NCBI RefSeq assembly: GCF_033118175.1
Contig: NC_083712.1
Coordinates: 10,116,956 to 10,180,955, forward strand
Origin: Dama dama
Lineage: Eukaryota; Chordata; Mammalia; Artiodactyla; Cervidae
Direction: 5' to 3'
DNA length: 64,000 nucleotides
The position numbers were made by a program, and so were the translations under genes. How positions within the stretch are numbered: the stretch's first letter is position 1; each line of letters starts with the position of its first letter. The notes under the pieces were generated by a model. The model worked only from the letters and a program-made list of their open reading frames with translations, made no database searches and was not told the origin of the DNA. Positions 24,305-35,789 of the stretch are shown in pieces.

Positions 24305-25099
24305 CTTTGAAATCACAGATCAGTGCCAATACTTCACAGTCTAACATTAGCTTGTCTTAGGAATGGCAGCATTATCTAACTTACATATAAAGTACCTCTT
24401 CATTTTATGTTTCAGGATTATTAAGACAAATAAATGGGCTTTTTCCAGCTTCTACCTACAGAAGAGCAGCAAGGCTTCTTGGGCTCGAGGGATAGGCTCT
24501 TTTACATTTTTCAAGGGGATTCAAGCCTTTGTTTTAGAAAGGCTCCAGCCTGATTTAGTTTTATAGTTGGATTCCCCAGTGGGGAAAAGATGACTCAGAA
24601 ACCACACGAGTGGAAAGCGGCACGTTTGGTCATGGGTGCAGGGAGGTTGCCCAGACATCCCAGCTTGATGCTGAAGGGGGTTCCTGGGACATGAGGATGT
24701 CAGTTTCATGGGCTTGACAATGTTCCTTTGGGAACTCTATCATTGAAAATCCAAAATGAAAGCTATGACACGCTTCCAGGGGATTATTTGAGAAGGTTTC
24801 CTTACAAATGTTGGATTTGGAGAAGCCCAAGTAGAAGTGTAGTTACTGGGTGTAGAGAAACCTGGAAAGGAACTGTATGGATACAGCTTCTTGAGAAGAA
24901 CAGTGAGCACTGACTGAGGGAATCTGAGAGGGAGATATATCACAGCCTGACACCAGTCTCCTCCCTCATCTCCTGCCCGACCTCTCACTGGAGGAACCAG
25001 CTGGACGGCACCACGCACGTCCATGCATGTCCACCACTAGGATCAAGAAGCTGAGACATGGTGGAGAGCAGATCTAAGCGAAAGGAAAAGTGCGCCGGG

Positions 25100-25303
25100 C
25101 TGTGTGCTGTGCTAAGGCGCTTTAGGCACGTCTGACTGTAGCCCGACAGGCTCCTCTGTCCATGGGATTCTCCAGGCAAGAATACTGGAGTGGGTTGCCA
25201 TTTCCAGCTCCAGGGGATCTTCCCGACCCAGGGACTGACCCAGCGTCTCCTGCGGCTCCTGCGTTGTAGGTGGATTATTTACCACTGAGCGACTGGGGAA
25301 GCC
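25100..25303 (-). mobile_element. Bov-A SINE, minus strand
   Basis: The body (CTCTGTCCATGGGATTCTCC, GGAGTGGGTTGCCATTTCC) and the right-end head ACTGAGCGACTGGGGAAGCC are clear. The left end is rearranged. Confidence 0.8.
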
Positions 25304-25511
25304 CCAGAGGTCAAGATACAAACCCAAATTTTCAGTATCACAATTCAAGCCAAGTTTTTCTAAATAATGCCAAGCAACGTGTTTATATCTTGCAATTTTT
25401 TCTTCCCATAGAGTTCTAAAGACCTTGTAGAAACTCATTCACAAAAATACCTCAGAGTCAACATTATATTTTCACTCTTAAAATGGTATTTCCCAAAGTG
25501 TAATCCAAATG

Positions 25512-25650
25512 CTCCTGAAGAAGGGCACGGCAACCCACTCTAGTATTCTTGCCTGGAGAATCCCATGGACAGAGGAGCCTGGCGGGCTACCATCCATAGG
25601 GTCACAAAGAGTCAGACACGACTGAAGTGACTGAGCTCGCATGCATGCAC
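25512..25650 (+). mobile_element. Bov-A SINE 3' part
   Basis: It starts in the body (CTGAAGAAGGGCACGGCAAC) and runs to GTCACAAAGAGTCAGACACG. It lies opposite to the copy at 25100-25303, 208 bp away, so the pair can form an inverted-repeat hairpin in RNA. Confidence 0.8.
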
Positions 25651-25984
25651 ACATACCAAATGCTATGTTAAACCACAAATGCCAACATTTAACCATATTT
25701 TTAATCTGCAAAAATGACAATTTCATATTGTTCAAACTAGAACACTTGGAAAACCAAAGTTCAATTAAGCAAGTTACATTTTTGTAGGAACTTTAATGGA
25801 TGTGTTCATGTTTATCACTTCCTAAGCATCATATTAATTCAATATGTTATTTGCATAATTATAAATATAGCATATAAATGTCTATTCTCTCAAAAACTAT
25901 AATAAAAGACACTCCTTTGTCTTTAACCCAAACTAGGAAGAGGTCTTTTAAAAGAGAATATAATGAGGAATGTAAAAAATATAA

Positions 25985-26345
25985 TAAAATAGGGGGAAAT
26001 GTCAGGAAGCATTTAACAAGAGGCTTCCTGTGTGCTGTTTTGGATCTGTCAGGAACCCTCTGGCCCTTATTAATTCCTGAATATTCAGGAATTAAGAGGA
26101 GAGGCACGCCTTTCCTGGGGCTGAGGAATCCAGGCATTTCTCACTACAGTGATAAGCACCCTCTTCCTTCTTATGAAAAGGTGATTATCTGCAACTCTCT
26201 CTTTGATAGGGATCGTCTTATGTTTTCTAAGTCTGGAATTTTAATCTTTATCTTTGCTGAGAATAACTACCTTGTAAGACAGTATATATGCCCATGCCAT
26301 GTTGATTAAAACACCTTTGCTCCATCAGAAAAAAAAAATAATAAT
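25985..26345 (+). mobile_element. ERV 3' end (PPT plus LTR part) with poly-A tail
   Basis: A polypurine tract (AAAATAGGGGGAAA) is followed at 26000 by TGTCAGG, as at a retroviral 3' LTR start. A TATATATG box lies at 26283, an ATTAAA signal at 26305-26310, and an A run begins at 26329, about 18 bases later, in place of the U5 region. This looks like a polyadenylated ERV transcript end copied back into DNA. No viral gene is readable. The upstream limit is unclear. Confidence 0.5.
26070..26095. repeat. 26-bp perfect palindrome
   Basis: The half-site TTAATTCCTGAAT is followed immediately by its exact reverse complement, with no spacer. It lies in the U3-like region of the ERV 3' end. Confidence 0.95.
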
Positions 26346-26429
26346 AAAAATAAAAAAAATAAGTGATTTCTTTGTTCCATCACATTAATTTTTTTTCATA
26401 TTAATTTTTAAAAGGGAAGATTTTAAAAG

Positions 26430-27150
26430 GTCAGAAATAAAAGAACATTCTCGTACCAGATAATCCTGCAATCACACTCCTTGGTATTTATGCAAAGGAG
26501 TTAAAAACTTATGTTTTCATACAAAAACCTACATGCAAATGTTTATAGCAACTGTATTCATAATCACCAAAAATTGGAAGCAACCAACATGTCCTTCATT
26601 AGGTGAATGGGTAAACAGTGATACATCCAGACACTGGGATATTATTCAGCACTGAAAAGAAATGAGCCATCAAGCTAAGGGAAGCCTAGAGGGACTTTAA
26701 ATGCACATTATTAACTGAAAGAAGCCAATGTGAAAAGGCTATATACTATATTATTCCACCTAGCTGATATTAGAAAAGGCAAAACTATGGAGAAAGAAAA
26801 AATATAACTGTTTTCCAGGGGTTAGTTAGGATGGGGGAGGAATGAACAGGAAAAGCACAGAGGATGTTTAGGGCAGTGAAACTCCTTTATATGAGACGGT
26901 AATGACGGACACAAGTTATTACACACTTATCCAGACTCATAGAATGTGCAACACAAGAGTGAACCCCATGTAAACCATGGCCTTAGGGTGATGACATGTT
27001 AGCATGGATTCATCAGCTGTAACACACGTACCATCTGGTGGGGATGTAGATAATGGGGGAGGCTGTGTATAGGCAGAGGCAGAGGCTATGTGGGAAATCT
27101 CTGCACCTTCCTCTCAAATGTGCTGTGAACCTAAAACTGTGCTAAGAAAG
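26430..27150 (+). mobile_element. Old L1 LINE 3' end
   Basis: Landmarks of L1 ORF2 C-terminus and 3' UTR are present: GCAATCACACTCCTTGGTAT, ACCAACATGTCCTTCATTAG and GATATTATTCAGCACTGAAA. It is heavily mutated. Confidence 0.7.
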
Positions 27151-28154
27151 TCTATTATAAGGGGAAAATAGCAGAACGCAGCCGGGAGAGTACATAATGG
27201 GTAGGAGAGGAAAACATAACCTCATAACAGTAACAATGTTTTTGTTGTCAAATAAGGACAGTGCACCACACACATGCCCATGTACTCTCACCACCATTTC
27301 TGAAGACAGCGGACACTTTTATCTAACAAAAAAAAAGAGCAAAAACGATATAATCTTGGAACGAAAACATTTTTTCCCCCCAAGCCAGGATAACTGGAAC
27401 AAACTTACCTTGATACTTTTGCAATAAGCCAGTGAAAGTTTTACCACATACAGATCCTATTCCATGAGCACATGTTCACAAATTACTGCCTCGAAGCAGA
27501 GCGGACCCGAGGTAAGAAATTGTGCAGACTTTAACCTCAATTTCATTACCAACCCCTTAAAACATCAAATTGACCTCAGTCCATTTTCTAATGTATATTT
27601 TAAATGTGGCTCACAAGTGACCTGCCAAGAGATGAATCGAGCCAGAATGTGTTCATGTGAAAATTCCACTCAGTTTACGATGACAGCTGACCTGGGACCT
27701 ACCACGTTACATGACACTTCTACATGGTGCAGCTTGAAGGGTATTCACAGACTCGGGTGCCACAAAATACCCCCACCCCTTCGGTCTGGAAACCGTTCCT
27801 TAAAAATGTGCTGGACAGTGAAGGCGGGGACCGTCTTCAGGAGGTACGCATTTAAAGCTGTAAATATGGAGCCACTCAATCCTCAGAGATGACCGTCCTA
27901 CAGAAGCTGCTGGACACCTCAGCGCTAAGCAGGGAGAACATCAGGGGAGCTGAGAGCAGACAGTCAAAGCAGACTGCCAACGTCCAGACTTCGTGGCAGC
28001 ACCCAGGGGGGTGAGGGAGCCTGGGCTACATGTCAGGGGTGGGGAGGGGGCACCCAAGATAAACCTGATCTCACACCTGTCTGGGGCCCAAGTTCAGATA
28101 CTTCCTGATTAACTCAAATCTTTAAAGTGTTTTCTTTCCATATAACTAAAGAGA
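27151..28154. other. Intron, unassigned
   Basis: A 142-residue open frame at 27464-27892 (+) has no recognised domain, signal or neighbouring gene structure. I do not call it a gene. Confidence 0.4.
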
Positions 28155-28370
28155 GCATGGGTTTCCCTTGTAGCTCAGTCCGTAAAGAATCTGCCTGCAG
28201 TGCAGGAGACCTGGATTCGACTCCTGGGTTGGGAAGATCCCCTGGAGGAGGGCATGGCAACCCACTCAAATATTCTTGCCTGGAGAATCCCACAGACAGA
28301 GGAGCCTGGTGGGCTACAGTCCATGGCGTCCCAAGAGTTGGCCGCGACTTAAGGACTAAACCACCACCAC
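28155..28370 (+). mobile_element. Bov-tA / Bov-A SINE
   Basis: Head GGTTTCCCTTGTAGCTCAGT, then CTGCCTGCAGTGCAGGAGAC and the Bov-A body to GTCCATGGCGTCCCAAGAGT. It lies 219 bp beyond the donor of the CSMD1 exon at 28589. Confidence 0.85.
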
Positions 28371-28588
28371 CAAAGGCAGCATCCATCTATCACCATCTGA
28401 GAGTGGAGAGAATTTCCTAAGACAAACCGTTCTCTGGATAGGGGTTTTCAAAGCTTCATATTTTGCTCCACAAAAGGTCCATCCCTGTCGCGGGTGGAGT
28501 GGGGAGCCTTTAGACACGAATGGGCCCTGCCTCCCTGGCAGCCCCGGGACGAGAGGCCCGCGGAGGGAGGAAGGACCTGTTCACCTAC

Positions 28589-28791
28589 TTGAGAACTGCA
28601 CGGAGAAGCCGGACTTGCTGATGAAGAAGTCGCTGTCGAACTGCAGGGTGAGGGAGTTGAACGTGCTGTGGATGTCCTCGGGCAGCGCCGAGCCGCTCCA
28701 CTCCTTCAGCAGGATCGCGCTGTCCGCCGGGCCGTCCCACACCCGCAGGATGTCGTGGGCCAGCTCCGTGTCAAACACGATGAAGTGCAGG
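28589..28791 (-). CDS. CSMD1: CSMD1 internal exon: C-terminal part of a CUB domain
   Basis: This is a 203-bp exon on the minus strand. The acceptor is TTCTCCTTGCAG and the donor is TCAA|GTAGGT. The first base completes a Ser codon from the exon at 47533, and the last base (A) pairs with CG of the exon at 4912 to give Thr. The peptide runs LHFIVFDTELAHDILRVWDG through LPEDIHSTFNSLTLQF to SKSGFSVQF, the second half of a CUB domain. The FDTE...HDILRVWDG and later SDFF.S.SGF segments carry the acidic residues typical of calcium-binding CUB domains; that function is inferred from the family. There is no Cys in this half, so this CUB domain has only the first disulphide pair visible in the previous exon. 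A GTAG|GT donor four bases later would break the phase match, so the earlier donor is chosen. The surrounding 500 bases are unusually GC-rich for this window. Confidence 0.88.
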
Positions 28792-28799
28792 CTGCAAGG

Positions 28800-30064
28800 A
28801 GAACACGGCTGAAGCGGCGGGCAGCGAGGGCGCCCCAGCCCGTTCCCCGTCCCCCAGCCCCACCCCGGCGCGCCCGTCCCTGTCTGCCGGTCCTGGGTGA
28901 GCCCGGAGCCCCACCCGGCGGGCTCACGCGGCCCGGCCCACCCGCAAACAGCCGAGCCCGCAGCTTCTGTCCGAGATGGACGCAGTGAGGACACGCAGCT
29001 GTCGGCTGCGCTGGGTGCTCCAGGGGTGGAACCAGGTCTTCGGAGACCTCAGCTCTTTTCACGACTCCAAGCTCTTTCTTTCGGGCACGCCGACCAAAGA
29101 TGGGTTTGACACAACTTTGTTCTAAGCTAGTGGCAGGGTGTGATGCTTGTGGTACCAGTGTCGTTCCCGAAACGCCCCACGAGGTGGCAGCATGCAGGCC
29201 AGGAGAGCCGCTGGCTGAGAAGGTCACACCAGGAGGTCCCTGTCTGCCTGTATCTGAGCGACCTCAGCGTCCGGGGTGTGTGCTTTTATACAGTCTATCT
29301 TCAGGAAAAATGCATGATTTGAGATACCAACACAAAAGCGGAGTTGTGTAGTATAAACTCCTTTTCTTGTAATAGTCTAACATACTATGAGATTTACAGA
29401 TATTTTTCAGAGTAACGTAAAAAATCTCTATGTCAGAGGAAGCCGCAGACCTGTAGTTCTATCTATGGCAATTCACATGGGTAAAAGAATTTAATATCAA
29501 CAAAAATCCATATTTCCTGAATGCTTTTATTGTCTTTCACTTACTGCTAGTTGCATGAAATTGTAAGAAAGATAAAAATCACAATAACTACTATACAAAA
29601 CACTGTACACAAATACTAATTACTTACTTTGTGCATATTATATACTCAAAGAAAATATCTAACCCTGAATAAAGTATAAAGCATGTAGTATATTTTTAAA
29701 AGTTCAATTTAAAATATCTTTAATAGAAAGGAAAGCACAGAATATAGTAGACACTTGGATACCCACCATCATCTTAACATTTTGCCATAGTTGCTTCAGA
29801 TGTCTTTTTTTAAAAAAAATCTATATTAATAACACAGTCCTACTCCCCCTCCTCGCCACTTACTTATTGTTTTTCCTCTCACTCCCACCTCCTGAAATCA
29901 CGATGGTTTCTTCTCATTTATATTTTCATGATTCTCATATGCATATATGTGTATACATATATCCAAAAATATATAGTACTATTTTGTCCATTTTAGCAAT
30001 AATTACATAATAGATGTAACTTTGGCATGTATGTGCTTGTCTCATGTTCAAGTTGCTTTTTTTT
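28800..30064. other. Intron; GC-rich first 250 bases
   Basis: 28800-29060 is GC-rich and CpG-rich, next to the CSMD1 exon acceptor. The rest is AT-rich and unassigned. Open frames here are in the GC-rich part and are explained by few stop codons. Confidence 0.4.
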
Positions 30065-30212
30065 CTTTAGCTTTTATGTGTGGCTTTGTTTGTTTCTGTA
30101 TTCAGTCACTCTGCATAGCTCATGGGATCTTAGTTCCCTGACCAGGGGTCAAACCTGGGCCCTCAGCAGTGAAAGTGCAGAGTCTTTACCACTGGACTGC
30201 CAGGGAATTCCC
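30065..30212 (-). mobile_element. CHR-type SINE, minus strand
   Basis: CATGGGATCTTAGTTCCCTG, GGGTCAAACCTGGGCCCTC and the right end CTGGACTGCCAGGGAATTCC mark the reverse complement of the CHR head. Confidence 0.75.
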
Positions 30213-30639
30213 TCAAGTTGCTTTTTTACATTGAGTGTTAGGTGAAATTCCTCTAAACTAGAGATGTAGACTTTGGTAACTCACTTCAGAAGCAGAATAA
30301 ATGCTTCACTTGTCTCAGGCTCTACTGAAAGATAGTCAGTCTATATATTTTATGATGATACATGGTGCTCATCCTTGGATCTCTCTAGGCTCAGAAAGAG
30401 AAATGACAAAGTTGTTCTCCTTGTGTCTGTAGCTACATACAGCCTCACAATAAACTACAGAGGGCTCTGTGTTGCCACGCCTTTATCAATACCTGATGAC
30501 ATCAGCCTATAATAGTTGTATAAAGAGAAAATCTGATGGTCGTGGGGAGGTCTCTTGTTTAAATGACATCTCCCTGAATATTTGTGAGGTTGAACATACT
30601 CTTATGAATCTAAAGCAATCCCCCCTTCAATATACAATG

Positions 30640-31034
30640 CAGTTCAACAATTCAAGGAATACTTCTTGAGCACAGACTGTTATCAGGTATTCTTCTAGGT
30701 ATTTTGGATATATCAGTGAACTAAAGGAAAAACCCTGCCTTCATGGAGCTTGCACAGTTGGGAATGGGAGGAGATGGGCAAAAAAACCCTGAAACTGTAA
30801 AAAATAAGAAAGTTGTATGTTGGTAGGTGGTAAACATCACTGAGAAAAGAAAAAAAAAAGCAGAGCAGAATAAGCAGCATTGGTCTTGACAGGATTGAAG
30901 GGCAGGGAGGAGATTTAGGGATTAAATGACTGGATAATCCATGCATTTAGGAATTAAATGAGATGGCTGGATAACCCATGTTGGTGAGGAGAACCTTGAA
31001 TAGAGACTTGAAGGAGAAGGGAGGTTTGTTATAT
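30640..31034 (+). repeat. Ancient interspersed repeat, left part
   Basis: TTCTTGAGCACAGACTGTTA followed by TTCTAGGTATTTTGGATAT and CATGGAGCTTGCACAG fits a common old mammalian repeat; the family name is not recalled. It seems to continue beyond a Bov-A at 31035. Confidence 0.4.
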
Positions 31035-31123
31035 TTGCAGAGGATCTTCCTGAACCAGGGATCAAACCCAGCCTCCTGCACTGCAGGCGAATTCTTTGCC
31101 ATCTGAGCCACCAGGGAAGCCCC
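31035..31123 (-). mobile_element. Bov-A SINE head fragment, minus strand
   Basis: GAGGATCTTCCTGAACCAGG to GAGCCACCAGGGAAGCCCC: only the tRNA-like head and the first part of the body. Confidence 0.75.
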
Positions 31124-31800
31124 ACATCTGATGAGAGGGCAGAGAGAACCTGCAAAATCCCGACACAGAGGGCGCACCATCAGCGTTTGAGACCATGCGG
31201 GCAGGCAGTGCAATGAGCAGAGAGGGGGCCTGTGGAAGAGGCGCTAAGGCCAGAGAAACACGCGGGTGGTGGACTGGGGTTCGACGGGCGAGGCCCAGGG
31301 CTTGGAAGCTTATTCTGTGGGCTCTGGCTCTCACCCCAGGTGACCCACCAGGGCGGTGTTTGTAGTGAAGTAGTCACCCCACCTGTGATTTAAAAAAAAA
31401 AAAAAAAAATTGCTCTGTGCTTATGTTAACAACAAGCTCTCCAGGGAAAGGCAGAAACGAGAATCAGATGTGTGCTGCTTAGAGGAGTGGACCGGGGAGC
31501 ACTGGGTGGCTGGCAGGTTCTGGGCATGGTGTGATGGTGGGAAACACGGCCATGGGAGGCCCGTGGGGTAAAGAGAGGATGCGAGGTCACTCGAGGGTTT
31601 GTGCGTAAGTAACGAGAACCATGGGGAAGTCACGGCTGAGCGGGGGCGGGTGCAGGTGCAGGGTCTGTGGCGTGGGAAGACCAGGCGTTCTGGGTTGGGC
31701 CTGTGAGTTCAAGATGCCCAGTGGACAGTGAGCAGCCAGCTGCTCATGCCAATCTGGAGCTTTGCAGAGAAGTCTGGAAGGAAAGAAAAACCCGTGTGTT
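31124..31800 (+). repeat. Ancient interspersed repeat, right part
   Basis: G-rich sequence with GGCAGGCAGTGCAATGAGCA and GTTCAAGATGCCCAGTGGAC fits the continuation of the repeat at 30640, interrupted by the Bov-A head fragment. It includes an A run at 31391-31409. Confidence 0.35.
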
Positions 31801-31899
31801 TAGCAAATAAATGGCTTTAAGCCACGGGGCGAGATGAGACCATCATAGGTCTTAGGCAGAGGGAAGAAGAGGCCCGAGACTGAATGACCCCATCACATT

Positions 31900-33110
31900 G
31901 GATTGCCCACTGCTGTGAGGCATGCTGCGTCTCTTACTACTGTTTGTATACAGTATTGTATTCTTGTGGAAAGATTTGATTACATACTCTATCATTTTAA
32001 GAAAAATCCCCTGCTGCTCACGATGCTGGGAAGGCTTTTATCTAGTTATGCTGTTGATCATGAAAATGCATTCAATTCTATTAAACTACTTTTTCTAAAC
32101 CTGTTTACATGATCTGACAGGTCATTTTTCTTACTATATAAATAGGAGTAATTTTAGAGTTCAGCTCTTAGTTTTTATTTCTAGCTCTTGTTCTTTGATA
32201 TGAAGGTTATTTTAGTCTTATTTAGTGGATCAACTCATTTCTCTAGTTTGTTCTTTTGCCTGGAAGATTTTTCCAATATATTGACATAATATAATCTATT
32301 ATTTTTTCAATGTTGTAAAAATAATTTCTACTGTAGGAATATATTTCTGTTCCACTTCTAATGTTGGTTATTTGGGTTTCCTGTATTTTAGCTGAATATG
32401 TCAGTTATTTTTCTACTCAATGATAATTTTTTTCAAGAATCAGTTTATGGGTTTGGTAATTCTCTACATTTTTCTTCCATTAATTTATTTTACTATGTTT
32501 GCTGTTTTTCCACTCTACTTTTTTGAATTTATTTTGATACAATGTTTCAAATTTCCTTATCTGCAAGCTTAATTTACTGATCTTCTAGTGATCTTCTTTT
32601 TCTAATACTTGTATTTAGGGCTGTAAATTTCACATTAATCTCTTAATCATGTGTCTTTTATTTTCAAAATGGAGAATGCATTTTGTTACTTTCTTGTTAT
32701 ACTTTTTTATTTCTATTACATTTTGATCAGGATGTGGAGTATAGAAGAAAGTGATTTTCTGTTTTATTGATTTTTATTGATTAGCTTTCTTCTAGTTTGT
32801 GATCATATATGTACATGTTTCATACTTACTTGAACAGAATGTGCAAATTCTACTTGAAGGCTGTATAACTCCTTTAAATAAGTTCAGTAATTGCATGGTT
32901 CAAATCCTCTGTAACGTACTAATGTGTCACCTGTTTGATTTATGAGTCATAAAGAATTATAAGAGGTGTGCTGTGCAATTTCCAACGTCTCCAAATTATT
33001 TATTTATTTTGTTTGTATTAAACTATGTTCCTAGCTGGATACTAGTTTCTCTTAAGAGTCATATATGCCTGGTAAATATATATCAAATAGTATTTTGTGT
33101 GTTCACAGTA
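31900..33110 (-). mobile_element. Old L1-like LINE, minus strand
   Basis: T-rich + strand sequence has the look of antisense L1 ORF2: TTCTAGCTCTTGTTCTTTGA, TCAAGAATCAGTTTATGGGT and ACATTTTGATCAGGATGTGG. No frame is intact. Confidence 0.5.
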
Positions 33111-33116
33111 ATTACA

Positions 33117-33230
33117 TAGGCATTCCCTGGTGGCCTAGTGGTTAGGATGCCAGGCTTTCACTGCCATAGCCAGGGTTCAGTCCTTGGTCAGAAAAATAAG
33201 ATCCCACAAGCTGCAAGGAATAGCCAAAAT
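33117..33230 (+). mobile_element. CHR-type SINE fragment
   Basis: GCATTCCCTGGTGGCCTAGT, then AGCCAGGGTTCAGTCCTTGG and AGATCCCACAAGCTGCAAGG; truncated after the tRNA-like part. Confidence 0.7.
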
Positions 33231-33379
33231 AACTTGCAAAACAGGAACTCTTATAAAGGAATGATAGGCAGTTTGAATATAGATTCCAGGTTGACAGTTT
33301 TATATATATAATTATCTGGTTCATGGAAAAGGTTGCACTGCAGTTAATGGAGAAACACTGGCTTATCAACAAATGGTCA

Positions 33380-34330
33380 ATTGAACTGCACTGTGGACGA
33401 AAAAATTCCTTGAATCTTCCTCATAACTTACAGAAAAATTAATTCCAGATGGAATGAAGACATGTAAATGTGGAAGATAAAGTAAATCTTCTGCAAAAAT
33501 CCTAAGATAATGTTTTTTATAATTTTGGAGAGGCAAGATTTCTTAAACTGGACACAAAAATGTTAAGATAAAAATTGATATAACTCAATTTGAATACATA
33601 TAAACACACTAGCCATGAAAGAAAAATGAGCCAAAATGAATTTGATTCATAGAAATTGAAAACTTGTCTTCAACAAAAGACATCATTATGAAACCATAAA
33701 GACAGACCAGAGTATAAGAATATAGCTGCTGAATATAGAGTCAACAAAAGATTACATTCCGATGTATAAAAATTATATACAAATCAATAAGTAAAAGACA
33801 CATATTCCCATAGAAAAGAGATGGACGAAAGACTTCAACTGAAAATTCATAGAAGAGGATACTCAAGAGACTAATAAATATAAAAAAGTGATGGCCATGA
33901 TCAGTCTTCAGGGAAAAGCAAATTAAAACAACCATACACCCACTAGAATGACTTAAAGGGAAGACCATCAAGGCCAAGGACAGAGAAAGCAGAAGCACCT
34001 GGGAGGGGCCCGCACTGTGATGGGAGTGGGGAGGGGTAACCACACCAGGAAGTCATCTGACAGTACCTGCAAAGGCTGAGTGCAGCGCACGCCCGAGAGA
34101 AGCACAATCACCGCACAGTACACGGGAGCAGATGCACACACCACCACTCGCAGTGGCCTCAGGCTGGGCTGAAAGCAGTCCACATGCCCATCAACACACA
34201 GAATGAATGAACAGCTCATGGTCTACTAATGCAATGGAATAATTTTCCTGTATCGATGGGAGGGAACGTGGAGGATATCAAGACGCACGGTAGAACCCGA
34301 TTTTCATAAAGTTCAAAGTAAGGCAAAAAC
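33380..34330 (+). mobile_element. Old L1 LINE 3' portion
   Basis: The order of landmarks follows L1 ORF2 C-terminus: a TTCCAGATGGAATGAAGACA segment, ACCAGAGTATAAGAATATAG, AAAGCAAATTAAAACAACCA and a late ATGCAATGGAATAATTTTCC. It is broken by stops. Confidence 0.6.
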
Positions 34331-34589
34331 GCCTCTGAAGTCAAGATAGCGATTATCCTTAAGAATGGCATCTTGAATGGAGCTCAAAGAGCACACGCTG
34401 GGCTCTGATCTGGTTGCTGGCGCCACGGGGAGTGTTTATAAATAAGTCTTACAATTGTGATTGGGATAGTCTTCTGTGCCTACGATCCATGCTAATGAGG
34501 AGACACAGACAAACACAGGAAGATCCACCCTGGGGCTGTGAGTTTTGACATTTGGGAAATACCATGCAAATTCACAAAAGATATTGTGG

Positions 34590-34780
34590 TTGTTGTTTAG
34601 TCACTCAGTCATGTCTGACGCTTTGCGATCCCATGGACCTTAGCCCACCAGGCTTCTCTGTCCATGGACTTGTCCAGGCAAGAATACGGGAGTGGGTTGC
34701 CATTTCCTTCTCCAGGGGATGTTCCTGACCAGGGATTGAACCCCTGTCTCCTGTATTGGCAGGCACCAGGGAAGCCCAAC
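34590..34780 (-). mobile_element. Bov-A SINE, minus strand
   Basis: TCACTCAGTCATGTCTGACG, CCATGGACCTTAGCCCACCA and ACCAGGGAAGCCC at the right end. A small deletion has removed part of the head. Confidence 0.8.
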
Positions 34781-35789
34781 AATGATATAACAACATTTTA
34801 ATATAGATAAAGAAATGGTCATTTTTCATTAAAAAAATAATGAAAGTCAATATACTACTAGGTAGGGAAAGTTTAAAAACTGATTTTAAAAAGTACCATC
34901 CGAAAGAAACTACTATTTATTTCAGACACAGTCATTCAAGAAAAAAAAATACACTTTGCTGAACATTTAATTTTCAAGCACATGGATTTTTAAAAAACTA
35001 TATTTGATATTAATTTCTCACTTAAATGCTTTATTCTCTGCAATCACCCTCGTTGTTTTATTCAGTCCAACTTTACTGAGGCTTTCATGGCTAAGTCAAA
35101 GATCTCTCCTAGTAAATGTCATATTGCACTTGAAAATATGTGGGTGATTTTTACATATCTTTTGATATTGATTTCTAACATAATTCCACAGAGATGAAGA
35201 GAACAGACTGTATGCTTTCAATACCTTGAGACCAGGAAACTTCTGCACCTTGTTTTATGTCCCTGTATATGTTACAATGTCTCCTGGTTTATAGTGTATG
35301 GGAACTTGAATAGACTTTGTATCCTGCTATAGTGTGAAAATTGTGTAAATCTTAGTTATGTTGAATTTGTTCATTGTGCTTTTCTGGTCTACTGTATCTT
35401 TCTACTTTTCTGTCTATTCATTCCATTAATTTTTGAGACTTTGGTAATGAAACTCCAACTAAAGATCTTAATTTATCTACTTAAAAATAATTATAATATA
35501 TAGTGGAACTGTATGCAGCTTTCCAAGTCTCCTGTAAATGTGTTATCATATTTGAACAATTTAAAAAATAAGAAAGCAAAACTACACTTTGCAATGTACA
35601 GTGTCACAAGCTTTAACACATGTGGACAGAGCATCAGATGAACAAAGTGTCAGGTATGTTTATTCTGTTCAAGAGGTCTGGGAAGGGTCTTGTCAGGCAG
35701 AGAGAAATAGCAATGATAATTCAATAAAGATGATGAGACAGAAAGTGACTAAACAAATACATTCAGGAACACACTAAGAGTGTGAAAAT
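34781..35789. other. Intron, unassigned AT-rich
   Basis: Nothing recognised. Confidence 0.4.

Noticed and set aside
25878..26309. 143-residue open frame on the plus strand
   Set aside because: It runs across the polypurine tract and into the LTR of the ERV fragment. A viral gene would not continue through an LTR, so the frame is accidental.
27464..27892. 142-residue open frame on the plus strand
   Set aside because: No domain, signal peptide or similarity recognised, and it is antisense to the CSMD1 intron. Kept as unassigned.
28581..28588. Alternative donor a few bases after the one chosen for the CUB exon
   Set aside because: Using AGTAG|GTGAAC would add four bases and break the phase match with the exon at 4912.
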